Assembly (NCBI GenBank): GCA_009823505.1
Contig: VZQC01007984.1
Coordinates: 1,639,230-1,703,229 of the forward strand
Source of the DNA: Rhizomys pruinosus
Taxonomy: Eukaryota; Chordata; Mammalia; Rodentia; Spalacidae
Direction: 5' to 3'
DNA length: 64,000 nucleotides
Positions 23,373 through 36,020 of this stretch are shown here, in pieces; position 1 is the first letter of the stretch, and every line of letters starts with the position of its first letter. A program made the translations under genes and the position numbers. Under the pieces are notes generated by a model. That model worked only from the letters and a program-made list of their open reading frames with translations. It ran no database searches and was not told the DNA's origin.

Positions 23373-24084
23373 GCCTCCCTTCTCTGAATACTTTAATTTT
23401 TAGTGTAAACAGACACTGGACCACTCTACATAATAAAATTAAGGGCTATGAAGACCAAAAATTGTCTTTAGGCATGAATTTTTAGGGCTTTCAGCAAATG
23501 GTAATTAACTATACCTCTTCCCAGTTTCCCCATGAATAGTAATAGAAAACATACCATAATGCTCATTTTATGGTGAATAAAACTGAAAAAATAATTGAAA
23601 GAAAGCAGACTACGCATGTAGCTTCACTGGCTGGAATTTATTCACACATTCATAGGATGCAGTTGTATTTATTTAATGCAGTGAACTTCAAGTCTGTGTT
23701 ACTTTTTGCATAAGTTAAACCACTGTAAGTTTAATTCTTAAAATTTAAATTTTATTTTAAAATTTGTGTGAGAATTCCTATTGTAGGCAAAGTAACCAGC
23801 TTGACTATGTGGCTGCCATAAAGCTAATCAGTCAGCTCCTGCTTCAAGCTGATTATGACCTGAGAGAAAACAGAAAGAGTTTTTGGCAAAGTGAAGATGG
23901 TTTGTAATCGTTTGGAAAAAAGTATTCACAGGCAGTCAAACCACCAGATGAATATATATCAGAGGAAGCTTCACAAGCGGACAAAAGTCATAGTTAACTA
24001 TGACAGTCTATTCAAAGTATTCTAGTGTGAATACCAGAGTGTGGAAAAAGTCAGGATATGGTAGCATTATTTTTTCTATTATTT
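23373..24084. other. Unassigned intergenic sequence
   Basis: No gene or confident repeat recognised. AT-rich with a run of short A/T homopolymers near 23730-23765. Confidence 0.4.
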
Positions 24085-24292
24085 GTTTAGTGTGCTTATG
24101 GTGTGTCTATACATGCACATGTGCATACATATGTGCAGGTACCCGTGTGGCACCATGAAATAGTAGAGGTCAGAGGATGGCTTGGGGATGTTGGTTTTGG
24201 TTCTCTGTTTCCATCATATGTATTTTGAGGCTGAACTCAGATCACGATGGCAAGTGTCATTACCCACTGGGAAATCTCTGTGGCCCATCCCT
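24085..24292 (-). mobile_element. B3A-type SINE, antisense
   Basis: GTG-rich tail side, then 'agaggtcagaggatggctt', 'aggctgaactcagatcacga' and 'tggcaagtgtcattaccc'. Ends near 'gtggcccatccctt'. Diverged. Confidence 0.65.
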
Positions 24293-24332
24293 TGTTTTAA
24301 AAGACAAAAGTTAGCAAAAAGAATTGGGAGTG

Positions 24333-24418
24333 GGGGGAGGGAGGGGGAGAGGGAGAGGGAGAGGGAGAGGGAGAGGGAGAGGGAGAGGGAGAGGGAGAGG
24401 GAGAGGGAGAGGGAGAGN
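24333..24418. repeat. (GGGAGA)n array ending at a gap mark
   Basis: Near-perfect GGGAGA hexamers run directly into the 'n' at 24418. A contig that stops inside a simple repeat is typical of an assembly break. The equivalent array in the second copy is at 34778-34865. Confidence 0.95.
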
Positions 24419-24889
24419 ATTCTTCATGCTTCCCACCCAATAACATGCATGGAGAAGGTACATAGAGAGTTCATTTATTTCCATAATTGATTTTTGAATC
24501 ATTGTTATTACAACATATTTTGATATATGTCTCCCAAGAATTCTCTTAATAAGAGATACAAAGGGCATATGCTGGGTATTTGTCTGCATTTATTTGAATC
24601 AGAAGTTAAAATTGGTAACATGACAGGTTTAAAAATTACATTTTCCCAATTATATTAAAGAAGGCAATCAGGAAAAGCAGATCTGAAGCATCCTTAGTCA
24701 GACATAATTGGGTGCACTGATATAAAATATTTCTCTATGCTCTCTTCAGTGATACCTGTGCTCTAGTTAAAAAGAGTGTTCAAACCCAATTCCACCCTGT
24801 CACACCTGCTCTCATCTTGCAGCTCTTAATATAAATGTTACTTATTATATTTTGCACCAGAAAAGTAGAAATCCTTTTTCACCTGACTT

Positions 24890-27480
24890 GTTTGTTAATT
24901 GAATTTTTTGTGAGTTTTATACATTATATTTTGTTCATAATTATACCTCCCCCCTATCTGCACCCCATTTGTACAACCCCACCAGTCTTATTGTACTCTG
25001 TCATCAACTGCTATTGAGCCAAGTTTATGTCCCCAAATGCCATTTGGTGGAAGGTTATCTGCTGGAACCTGGTTAACCATCTGTCATCAACTCCCGTAAA
25101 GAAACCAACTCAACATCTCCCAGTAGTTATAATTGCCAATAGTTCCTCAGGCAAATGGGATGGCTTCTATGTCTCGTCCCCCAGTTCTATGGTGGGATCT
25201 GGTCTGGTTTGAGCTGCAGAAGACTGGCACATACTGTCACCATCTTTGATTTCACTTATGATACCGCTCAGTTGCGGGAAACGGTTTCGTAAGGAAGTGA
25301 AAAATGGAAAGAGCTATAAGATACACTGGTTTACGTCGATGGAGTGTATATAAGGAATACTATGGTGGAGGGGGGGGTGGGTGAGTTGGTGGTTGGGGGT
25401 ATAGGAAAAATTCTTTGTGACGATCAACCATCGCCCTGGCTCTGATAATCATGTCCACAGTGTTCAGGGATAAATTCTCCACAGTCTCTTTTTCTTCGGA
25501 TTTTGCTAAGCTATGGCTTCATGGGAACCTCAGAATATGGAGGAAACCATCTATTGCTGTTGGTTTCCTCCATGTTCTGAGGTCCCTTGGTATGGCAGTA
25601 TTGCCTGGCCATTGCACGACTGTCACGGTAGCGCAAGGAGGGAAGCAGGAGCGAGCGGAGGACGATCCCTGGATCGGCAAAGAACCCAAAGAAATCTGAA
25701 GAAAGACTGGGGAGTTGTGTCAGCAAGCAAAACTCATTTATTGCAAAGGTTTCAAGTACTTATCTAGTTTTGTTGGGATTTTTGACCAGGAGGTGTGCTT
25801 TCTGCAATGGCTAAGTTTTTTATGCCAGGAGCCCCCAACCCCACCCACGCCCCCCCCCCCCAGATAGCCGCACCATTTGGCCTTCAGAGATAAGGGCAGG
25901 CATGCCTCAGGAGGGATAAGCTTTAGGAATGCTGCTTTTCAAGCTACACTCCCCTGGGGGGTTGGCTGCAGACACCTGATGTTCAGTGATGGCCAGGCGG
26001 AGCAGCCTCCCATCTCCTGCTGGCCTTCTAGGTTTGGGGGGTGAAGACAACCTTCTAGGTTATTGGGGAAAGAAGCCAGCTCTCTTATACTCCATATGGA
26101 CTCTGTCTGGACCGCATACTGCATGAGGAAAGCCCTTTGGCTGGGGGAGTTGAGAAATGTACGAATATTCTTTCTGCCTCATGTTCTACTAGATTTCCTG
26201 AGCCATAGGTGTAGATGTTTTTTTTTTGTAGAGGGCTTACTTAGACCTGGGCCCTCCAGAACATTCTCTGTGTTGAGTAGTTATGGGAAACAGTTTGTAA
26301 ATAGTTTTTTTTTTTTTTTTTGTCTTTTTTTGAGAAAGGGGTCTCCCTGTAGCCCTAGATGGCCTGGAACGCACGGCATAGACCAAGCTGGCCTTGAACC
26401 CCACAAAGAGCCACACCTGCGCCAACTGTTTTTAAAAGAGCTTCTTGATGAGGTAAGAAAGTAACACTTGTCCCTGTCAACATAAAGGATCATATAAAAA
26501 AACAGACGAGAAATTAAATTGGGCTAGGGAGAGAAAAAGTTGTTTTTTTTTTTCAGGTCTATGACGTCTTCAGCCATTTATATTTGGCAATTTTATAGTA
26601 CCATGCATGAGTTTTCTCTCATTGAGTGGGCTTTATTTCTAATTAGACAGCTGTTGAGTACCCCCAAATGTAAGTGCTACTACTGTACCATTGGAGATTA
26701 TTTGTTGAGCTGGTCACTGTGGTGGCTCGTAGACTTTACTGCTGGATGAGATCTTTGATTGGTTTTTTCTCCCTTGGCGGTTTGTGTAGTATCTTCTGAT
26801 AGTATGGGAGATAGTCTTCAGGGAGGAGCTTCCGGTCAGTTTCAACTCGAATGCTCGAATATCCTATGCTGGAGAGTAGTGTCCGGTCCCTCAGCAAGAC
26901 CTCTCACCTTCAAAGTTCGGGACAACAGTCAATAGCCTGTTATTTAGGGAGTTTCTTGGACTGCTGTAACCAACAACTTGAAAGGAGGTTTCTGGCACGC
27001 AGGTGTTTTGTTATACAGCTTTCAGCTACACACACACACACACACACACAACACACACACACAAAGTGTTTTTTCTGTGGGATTTTGAACTAATATTTTC
27101 CTCTAGTTTTCCAAACCACCTAAGCACTATTTGTCTCTCCTCTTTCCTTTCCTCCCCCTTGAAGAACGCTTCCTATTGTCTCCCGTTAAAGTATCTGTTT
27201 TTTCCTCCATTGCCCCGTGATAAACCTAGCTCCACTATGGCCCCTTTCTTGTGATCCTTCTCCTCTTTTACACCCATGGTTCCTTTTTGTTTTCTTGGCT
27301 CCTGTGGTTACATCAGGATAAATGTACCGGACACATCTTAAGATATTGGTAACTAAGATCCAGAAATGTTTTATAACAGACCCGTGTCATCTGTGTTTTC
27401 GGTCCATGAAATTGATCTCGTTGTACAGATTTACAATTTTTCAGAAATTTAATCCCCGCCAAAAAAAATTAATAGGAAGA
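24890..27480 (-). mobile_element. LINE-1 3' end, antisense (second segment copy)
   Basis: Counterpart of 15640-18070, again with the LTR-like insert (from about 25620), truncated B1 (26308-26421) and CA repeat (27028-27063). Many indels relative to copy 1. A block at 25280-25420 has no counterpart in copy 1. Confidence 0.65.
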
Positions 27481-30400
27481 TGACTTTATGTGTCTTAGTG
27501 ATTTTAAAAATGTTTTTTACATTTTATTTGTATGTTATGGTGAATAGGTTGCCTGGTAAATCACAGACTAATGCAGGCAAATAGCAGGTGAAGCTAGAAG
27601 AGGGTGTGTAATCCCCTGGAACTGGAGTTTGGGATGGGTTGTTAGATCCTGCTAATGTGGGTTTGGGAACTGAAACTGGGAAATTATTTAAAAAAATTTT
27701 TTTTTTTTTTTATTTATTTATGTGTATGAGACTTGTGCATTCCCATACACTATGATTCATGTGTGAAGGTCAAAGGAAAACTTACAAGTGTCAGTTTTCT
27801 CTTTCCACAGTGGATTCCAGAATTGAACCCCAAGCATCAGGCTTGACCAGCAAGTTATTTTGCTAAAAAGCCATCTAGTTGGCCCAGGTTTTACTAATGT
27901 GATAAAAGTTCGAAATGAATAACTATTGCTTCATTTTTCCTCCTGCTCAGAAGTCTGCTTGTCACTTCCTTTTAAATTTTGTGACTTAGCTTTAGCCACT
28001 CCACAGGAGTCTAGGTAAGTTACTCTTTTCCCTCTGACTCTGATCTTGCCTTCTCAGGCTGTCTTCATTCCCAGATACTTTGGGTTAGTGTAAAATTTGC
28101 AATTTGACTAAAAATGTTTCTCTCTTGTGGAAATCTGTATCAAACATAGGAAACAGTGATTCCTCCTCGCTAAGTAATGAAATAATAACGGCACAGTCAG
28201 TATACCAAGATATTGGGAGTCAACAGTCGAAGTTACAAGTATACCACGGGAAAAAGAGAAAATTAAGATGAAATAGAAACCTTAAAGGGCCCAGAGGCAG
28301 GAATGTTTTTAGGCTTTTATGTGTATAAGATTAGCTGCTTGGCCTGGCGGAGAAATAGGATCACAGTGGGTAACCATGTAATTTATCACCAAATTGAGGA
28401 CACGTGTAGTTGTAAACGGGGATGCCATTAATAAGCACCCTAAGATTATGAGTGTAAATCAGGGCTGACTGTCACACATAAGCCTTTGATGAATATATAG
28501 ACACAGTAAATTAAGTTGATAATAAACTATCTAAGGGACAGTGTGTCCAAGCAGATTAGATAGAATCCACTTTACATTGATGATAAACTAGCCAAGGGAC
28601 AGTGTGTCCAAGCAGATTAGATAGAATCCACTTAACCTTAAGCCAAAGGTCATGGGGACATTTTGAGTGCATAAGGAGGAAGAGAAGAAGGCAAATTCTT
28701 TGCTTGTTTGAAAACTTTCTGAGGGGCCATTGAGGTTTCAATAAGCGAAAACAATGGACAAGGAAGCCAGAAGTCTGTTGTATCGGCTGCCAATATGCAA
28801 ACTTCAGTGGCTTCAGATAGACAAGCCCGTTAAGTGTCGTGAAGGCTAGTTTATTTTGGTGTTTTGTAAACATGATCTCGTCCTCAGCAAAAAGGGTGCT
28901 TTCTAATGTTTTTGATTTTTATTGTTTCTTAGTCCTTGTCACATAGTTTCAGAATTTGGTCCCAGTTTTAGGAGAATTTAAACTAGGCTTGCAGACATTG
29001 AAAAATACAACGAAGATGTTAAGTATCAGATGTAGCCATTTTCAACTCACCATTAGGTGATTCTTTAAAGTTTTGAAAGTATTTTTTAGTAGACTGGCTA
29101 GGAATCCGATTGCTAAGAGATAAGGCTGTACCAGTGCTTCCACACTTAGCAGGGAGTATGTAAGATGCTTTTCAGACAAGTTTTATATTTCCAAACTGAT
29201 AATGTGTTTAATTCTGGGAGTACTCTGAAGCTGCAGTATGAATTCGGACACTGATTCTATTGTAGAAAAGTGTTTTGAGCAAGATGGTGCATTACAATTG
29301 TCATCATAGTGTTTGAGACCACATTTCTTTCCAGTGTAACTTTTAAATGAAAACGTGCAGTTTGAGTGTATTAAGCGAAGGTGGTGTACCCCTGTTGTTT
29401 TCGTTTACGGTTTGCTGGTTTTTCCTTTTTTGTCGGGCCAGAAAAACAGCAGTGGGGGTTTGGAAGAGTGTAAGAGGACTAATCAGGGAGGGCTTGAGGG
29501 TGAGCCCTAGATGGGGTCTTGTCCAGAAAGCAGTGTGGGGCTGAGAGTCCAGACAAGCCACTAGGAGCAGATTACAAGAATATGAAGAGACTAATAGGAA
29601 TATGTTACTGTAGGGGCTAAAGGTCAAGGCCATGGGTATGATAAGAGGGCTAAAACCCTGTTGGAGTTAGGAAGTTGCACTCTGACTACAGAGCTTGAAT
29701 TCAGAGTTAGCTTCCTTGTTCATGCTATAGAGTTCAGAAGAAATGGTAAACCCATGGCTTCAGATGCAGTTAGTGCCCCTTAGATCTGGGTACAGAATAG
29801 CATGATGGAAACCCATTCCCAAAGCAAGATTGCAATGGAGTTATTTGCAAGTGCTCAGTGACCAAGGTTGGAGCACTAGAAAACGTCAGGAAGAACAGAG
29901 AGATGAGTTGATGATACATCTTGGCTCTGTTAGTATCTAGAGCTAACTGTAGAGTTAAGTTTGCCCTTGTGGATGGAATGTTCCAGATGAATGTAAAGAG
30001 AAATATAACAGCAGGGAGGCAGACACACCAGGATATCTGGTTTGAGAGTAATTGCTTAAAACAGCATTTTCCTAAAGATACTTCATGCATCACCATTCCT
30101 ATGAGATGCTCTGGGAAATGAGCTCTATTTCTACAATCAGACTTTGAAATGTTGCTTATCTTTTCCCCTTCTTGAAGAATTAAGCTGCATGTTAATATGT
30201 TAAAAGCTCTGAGAATTCCTATAGCTAAGATAGTGAAAAACTGTTTTGTTTTATTTTTTCCATGAACCCCTGGGAAATAATCATTCCACGACATCACATT
30301 TTTGTGGACTAGATATTAAGAGTGGATGGATCAGGGGCCCCTATTTGCATTAAAGTCACTGAAGGCCCAAAATGGCTTTGAAAGCTTTGTAAAGGCCTAA

Positions 30401-31509
30401 AAAGGTAAAGGCTAGAAACACTTTATCAATTACATTTCAAAGAAATAGAGATTTGGTAAGAGTCTCCAAAGAGAAGGAAACAGAATCTAGTTCAGAAAGG
30501 CTTTCAGGGTTGTCATTAAGATACAAGAGATGCAGGAATTTGAACAACCTTGCTTTGTATTCATTTGTTAGCAGAAATCAGGCAATAGAAGACAACAGCT
30601 TGCCTTCACTGGTGTGACTGAAACCAATACACAGCTGGGAATGGAGGGAAGCAGGTGTCTCAGAAGCTTCTTTTCAGGATCTTGTAACTATCTTGTCCAA
30701 AGGCAGTCCTCAGATGGACTGGACTGAACACGTAAAGGTGACAATGATTGAACATTGTTGGATCTAGGGATAGATGACAGCTGGAACTAAGGGCAGTCAC
30801 TGCTAGTGCCATTTACAAGATATAATGAAGTCTTTAGAAATATCACAATAATGTCACTAGGAATAACCTCATATTACATTTAGAAGCAATCCTTAAAATA
30901 TGGGTCTTTGATATGCCTTGGGAATCATAAGTCCTCTTTGTTTTTACTGAGTTTGTTTGTGCTGTCTTTAATATAAGCTGTATTTTTAGAATTCATTTTG
31001 ATTTAATATATGAATCTTTTGTGAAGAATTATGAAAATAGGCATCCCCCAAATTTTATAATTGATCAGGAAGCTACCATGAGAGCAAGTATTATGAGTTT
31101 ATTCAATTCCATATTCATATTTGTAATAATATCTGTAAGTCCTTTATATTTACAAAATGAGACATGGTTTACCAATTTTTTTCTGATTTTGAAGAAAACT
31201 GTTTTTGAAGTCCAATAAAAAAATAATTTTCCCCTGGTTCCTATATTATAATACCCAGTCTGTTACAAATGTCATGTTAATTAGCTGACCTGATTTAATA
31301 AAAAGCCATTTGTAAATATAATATATATACAGATAATATACATATATATGGATATGCCATAACACCTTTAAATGGTCTATGGACATATACTGCTGAGATG
31401 TCCATACATGTATATGGACAAACTCTGTCACATAATTTAGAATTCATAGGGTCAAATTGGGGAAAAAGTATTCCATTTTCCTCACTGAAACTTTGTTTTA
31501 CTTTTAAAA

Positions 31510-31770
31510 AAAAAAATTTTTTTTTTAATTTTTTATTTATTCCGGTATGTATATCAATGTACAGTCTGCATGAAGGTTTGTGAACCCGTAGTCGTGCATG
31601 CCACGAGAGGGTCAGAAGAGGGTGTCGGATGCCCTGGAAATGGGAGTTCTTCCTGGAATTGGAGTTACGAGGACGTTCTCGACTCCAGGTGGGTACGCTG
31701 GGGATAGAACCCGGCTCCTCCGTAAGAGGACGGTCGCGCTCTTAACCGCTTAGGCCATCGCTCCAGCCCT
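31510..31770 (-). mobile_element. B2 SINE, antisense (second segment copy)
   Basis: Same insertion as 22012-22257 but peppered with single-base insertions (for example 'gaggacgttctcgactccag'). The duplicated 'ctggaattggagtt' block is still visible. Confidence 0.8.
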
Positions 31771-32089
31771 GTTTTTACTTTTGTGAAGTAAAGGTCCTGG
31801 AGTGGAGTTTAAAACTGAAATGGAGTTTAGACCATTAACTGAAACTTATTGGAGAGAACGTCTTATTGCAACTGTAGCTTATGTCTAGAGTCCATGAGAG
31901 AAAAAGAGTGTGAGTTATGGCGATTCAACCGTCTGAATCTATATATTCAAGGTATTTGATTCATCGAACGTCAGAAGTTAATCTCGTTTTAAATATCTCT
32001 AAAATTTTAAATTGGGAGGAGTATCTCTAAAATCTGAAGACCAAGTCCTTATGAGCCTCATAGCATTTGAGAGGTCTTTCATGTGTTGG

Positions 32090-33765
32090 TTGTTTGAATG
32101 AGAATGCCCTGTCTCCCATAGAGTCCAAGCGTTTGAAGACTCTGTCCACAGTTGCTGGGACATTCAATAAGGTTGAGGAGTGGTCCCTTGTGGAGAAAGG
32201 GCACAAGGCCATCATCCTCATCACTGTCACCATCATCACCATCGGCACCAGCAGGGGCCATGATCACCGCAAGTTCACCATCATCACAAGCAGCACCAAT
32301 CACTGTTCACCATCAGCACCATCACTGTCACCAACAGCACCATCATCATCACCATCATCACCACCATCATTACTGACAGCATCAACATGCCTCTCTTTTT
32401 TATCTTCATCACCATCATCCACCATTACCATCATCCACCATCATCACCATCATTGCCACCATCATCACCATCATCACCATCCACATCACCACCATCACAA
32501 CGAGCTACCCATCACTGTCCCGATCATCAAACCATCAACTGTCACCATCGTCACCAACACTGTCACAATCAACTCACCATCATCAAGCATCATCATCACT
32601 ATCACATCATCACCACCACCACCATCCACACTGTCACCATCATCAACAGCATCACCATCATCACCATCACTGTCAACATCACCAATCACCACCATCACTG
32701 TGCACCATCATCACCATCATCACATCACCCTTGCCAGTCACCGTCACCATCAGCAAGCAAAACATCAACATCATTATGGTCACCATCATCACCATCAACA
32801 CCATCACTGCACCATCAATCCACCATCACTGGCACCGAAATCATCACCTATCACTGATCACTGTCACATCATGAACCGGAACATCACCAGCACTGTCACC
32901 ATCAATCACAAATCAACTGGTCCACCATCAATCACCAACACTGCACCATCATCAACCATCATCCCAACACTGGTGCATACCATGCATCACCGATCAAATC
33001 ACCATCACTGTCACCATCACCATCACCACCATCACTGGCACGCATCATCAACATCATCACCATAACCGTCAACATCATCCACCATCATCCACCATGCACC
33101 GTCACCATCATCACCATCGTCACCATCACTGTCACCATCATCACCATCATCACCATTCCACTGTCACCATCATCACCATCATCAACGATCACTGTCACCA
33201 TCATCACCATCATCACCATCATCACCATCACTGTCACCATCATCACCATCCACTGTCACCATCATAATCTGTCATCACCCTTATGATCACAGATCAATGT
33301 CACCATCATCCCATCACTGTCACCATAATCACCAATCATCAACCTGATCACCATCACTGGTACCCATCATCACCATCATCACCATCATCACCATCATCAC
33401 CATCACTAGTCCAACATCATCACCATCACTGTCAATCAAGCCATCATCACCATCATTCACCATCATCACCATCAACACAATCAAAATCACCATCATCACA
33501 GACAAAAATCACCATCCTCATTTTCACCATCATCACCATCACTGGAGTTGGGTTTTGAGAGCTCCTGGCCACGTCCCATTTCCAGTCCTTCTTCCTGCTT
33601 TCTGTGGCTACTTGAAGATGTGAGAGTGCAGTCTCTGCTTCTACTCTTCCCCACTCCTACCCTCTGGAACTGTAAGACCCAGTGAACTTAGTTCCTGTGT
33701 TGTAACTTGCCCTTGGTTCCAGGGTATTTAACCAGACCACAGCAACAGAAATGTAACTAATGTGA
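32090..33765 (+). mobile_element. URR1-like element with expanded CAT/CAC repeat (second segment copy)
   Basis: Same flanks as 22730-23372 ('gaatgccctgtctcccatag' and 'gggttttgagagctcctggc'). The internal array is about four times longer. Confidence 0.55.
32213..33545. repeat. CAT/CAC-type minisatellite (long version)
   Basis: About 1.33 kb of the same triplet-based array as 22848-23162, but with frequent interruptions and frame slips. The long open frame at 32067-33065 is a by-product of the composition. Confidence 0.9.
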
Positions 33766-34489
33766 TGAGCCTCCCTTCTCTGAATACTTTAATTTTTAGT
33801 GTAAACAGACACTGGACCACTCTACATAATAAAATTAAGGGCTATGAAGACCAAAAATTGTCTTTAGGCATGAATTTTTAGGGCTTTCAGCAAATGGTAA
33901 TTAACTATACCTCTTCCCAGTTTCCCCATGAATAGTAATAGAAAACATACCATAATGCTCATTTTATGGTGAATAAAACTGAAAATAATTGAAAAAGAAA
34001 GCAGACGAATAACGCATGTAGCTTCACTGGCTGGAATTTATTCACACATTCATAGGATGCAGTTGTATTTATTTAATGCAGTGAACTTCAAGTCTGTGTT
34101 ACTTTTTGCATAAGTTAAACCACTGTAAGAGTTTTAAATTGCGACTTAAAATTTAAAATTGTTATTTTAAAATTTGTGTGAGAATTCCTATTGTAGGCAA
34201 AGTAACCAGCTTGACTATGTGGCTGCCATAAAGCTAATCAGTCCAGCTTCCGTGCTTACAAGCGAGTATGACCTAGAGAAAACAGAAAGATTTTGGCAAA
34301 AGTGAAGATGGTTTGTAATCGTTTGGAAAAAAGTATTCACAGGCAGTCAAACCACCAGATGAATATATATCAGAGGAAGCTTCACAAGCGGACAAAAGTC
34401 ATAGTTAACTATGACAGTCTATTCAAAGTATTCTAGTGTGAATACCAGAGTGTGGAAAAAGGTAGAGGATCTGGATACGGCATATATTT

Positions 34490-34740
34490 TTTCTATTATT
34501 TGTTAGTTTGTCTTCTGGTGATGTCCATAATATGACATGCATCAATGTGCCGACATATGTGGCAGGTACCCTAGTGTGGCCCCAGTTAAATAGTAGGGTC
34601 AGAGGATGGAGCTTGTGGAATGTTAGTCTTTGGGTTTCTCGGTATTTCCATCATATGTAGGTTTGAGGCTGAAGCTCGATCACACGATGGCAAGTGTCCA
34701 TTACTCCACTGGGAAATCTCTGTTGCCCATCCGGTATGTT
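34490..34740 (-). mobile_element. B3A-type SINE, antisense (second segment copy)
   Basis: Counterpart of 24085-24292 with many indels ('aggtttgaggctgaagctcg'). Confidence 0.55.
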
Positions 34741-34777
34741 TTAAAAGACAAAAGTTTCAAAGAAAGAATTTGGGAGT

Positions 34778-34865
34778 GGGGGGAGGGGAGGGGGAGAGGG
34801 AGAGGGAGAGGGTCGATTGAGAAGGGGAAGCGGAGAGGGCGAGGGAGAGGGAGAAAGAGAGGGAG
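34778..34865. repeat. (GGGAGA)n array, interrupted
   Basis: The same array as 24333-24417 but broken by 'gtcgattgagaagg'-type interruptions. It marks the right edge of the duplicated segment. Confidence 0.85.
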
Positions 34866-34925
34866 CAGTCCTCTTGAGAGATGTCGAGAGAGCGAGAGCG
34901 CTCGAGCTAGCTCTAGAGCTCGCCA
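34866..34925. other. Cluster of overlapping 6-bp palindromes
   Basis: Between 34897 and 34921 five hexameric palindromes overlap: AGCGCT, CTCGAG, GCTAGC, TCTAGA and GAGCTC. It resembles a cloning linker but sits directly after a purine-rich simple repeat in an error-prone stretch, so chance or read error is equally possible. Confidence 0.6.
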
Positions 34926-35739
34926 TCATTAGCATTTCCCAACCGCCTTGTTTGACTTATTCTCATGTTGCACTGTGTTCTATAATCTCACCACACCTAT
35001 GTGGAAGGTAAAAACAAGGTTTGTTGCTATTGAAATTTGGTTAGCCTTCAAGAAGTCACAGAAGGGGCATAATAAAGATTACTTCCCTCATCTTTTGTCA
35101 TTGTTATTTAGATGTTTTATATGATACCATCTGTATGTAGGCAAGCCTTGAATGACCAGTCATGAGTAGTTTAAAAGTTGGCATGTTCAGAAAGCCAAAG
35201 AAATCTGTCCATGAGAGATAAGATTCCCAGGTTTGGAGGGTAACCTTTGTGCCTGCTTTCCTGGGGCTGCAGCTGTGAGTAAAAAGTAAAAAGCCTACCA
35301 CCTGGTGGAGGTCTCATTCTATAGGAAATGAGATGGAATGACAGCCAAAAGATTTTAATTATAATACCCCTCTGAAATGTAACTGAAGGAAGTTTGAGGA
35401 TTGGGAAAATGCCAAGAATGTAGTACTGGTTTCTGGTGTCCTTCGGTGGGAATTTATTACACACAAAAAAAGAGCTCTTGCTGATGTCTATTGGTTCCTA
35501 AATCTCAATACAGCAATATGAATAGTTAGCTGAGTATTTAGGGATGAAAAAGGATGGAGTTTCTGGTGATGAATGGAGGCAGGCAGGTTTTTCCTACTTC
35601 AGTTCAGGATGACACAGAGTTAGGTTTGCCTCCCATTATTTATTTGATACAGGAAATGAGGAATAATGAGTGTACAAACACATACACACATGTCAAAAGA
35701 TTACTGCTTTTGAGCATTGTGAATGAGGATAACATGTTA
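34926..35739. other. Unassigned intergenic sequence
   Basis: First sequence to the right of the duplication. No gene or confident repeat recognised. Confidence 0.4.
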
Positions 35740-36020
35740 GAAAACATGGACAGATGGCCTAGCGGTTTGTCAGAGCACTCCGAACCGCGCTTAAGAGGAC
35801 CGGGTTAGATCCCCAGCACCCACATGGCGGCCGAAAACCGTCTGAAACTCCAATTCCGGGAGAACTTACAGTTCCAGGGAAATCCGAGACCCTCTTCTGA
35901 CCTCCGCGGCATTGCACGACAACGGGTGCCAAACCTGCATGCAACCAGTACATTCAGACAATAACAGAAATAAATAAAATTAAATAAAAAAATTAAAAAA
36001 AAAAAAAGAAAACATGGACA
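35740..36020 (+). mobile_element. Young B2 SINE with target-site duplication
   Basis: The element body lies at 35753-36007 between perfect 13-bp copies of 'gaaaacatggaca' (35740-35752 and 36008-36020). It has the CpG-rich sequence and the internal duplication ('actccaattccgggagaact' then 'acagttccaggg'). The tail is a long A-rich run. The head is somewhat altered ('cagatggcctagcggtttg'). Confidence 0.92.

Larger units (their letters stand above)
15164..24417 (+). repeat. Large direct duplication, copy 1
   Basis: This segment recurs from 24419, starting at 'attcttcatgcttccca' in both places. It ends in the (GGGAGA)n run immediately before the gap mark at 24418. In the clean blocks the two copies differ by only a few substitutions per 1.6 kb. 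The exact coincidence of the repeat boundary with the gap mark points to two overlapping contigs or haplotypes placed in series. Confidence 0.93.
24419..34865 (+). repeat. Large direct duplication, copy 2
   Basis: It repeats 15164-24417 in the same order. Some blocks are almost identical (for example 29501-31160, with about four substitutions noticed). Others are full of single-base insertions and deletions (for example 28130-28310, 28700-28920, 31165-32000, 34480-34740). It is about 1.2 kb longer, chiefly through the CAT/CAC array and an extra ~140 bp near 25280-25420. Beyond 34865 it leads into new sequence, so this copy is the one continuous with the right-hand side. Confidence 0.93.

Noticed and set aside
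32067..33065. 332-residue frame and poly-His or Ser-Pro frames in the CAT/CAC arrays
   Set aside because: A triplet repeat keeps frames open. Different frames and both strands are open at once, and the two segment copies disagree in frame.
15164..34865. A genuine recent segmental duplication as the main reading
   Set aside because: Boundary exactly at the gap mark, allele-like identity and patchy error-dense blocks make misassembly far more likely. Kept only as an alternative.
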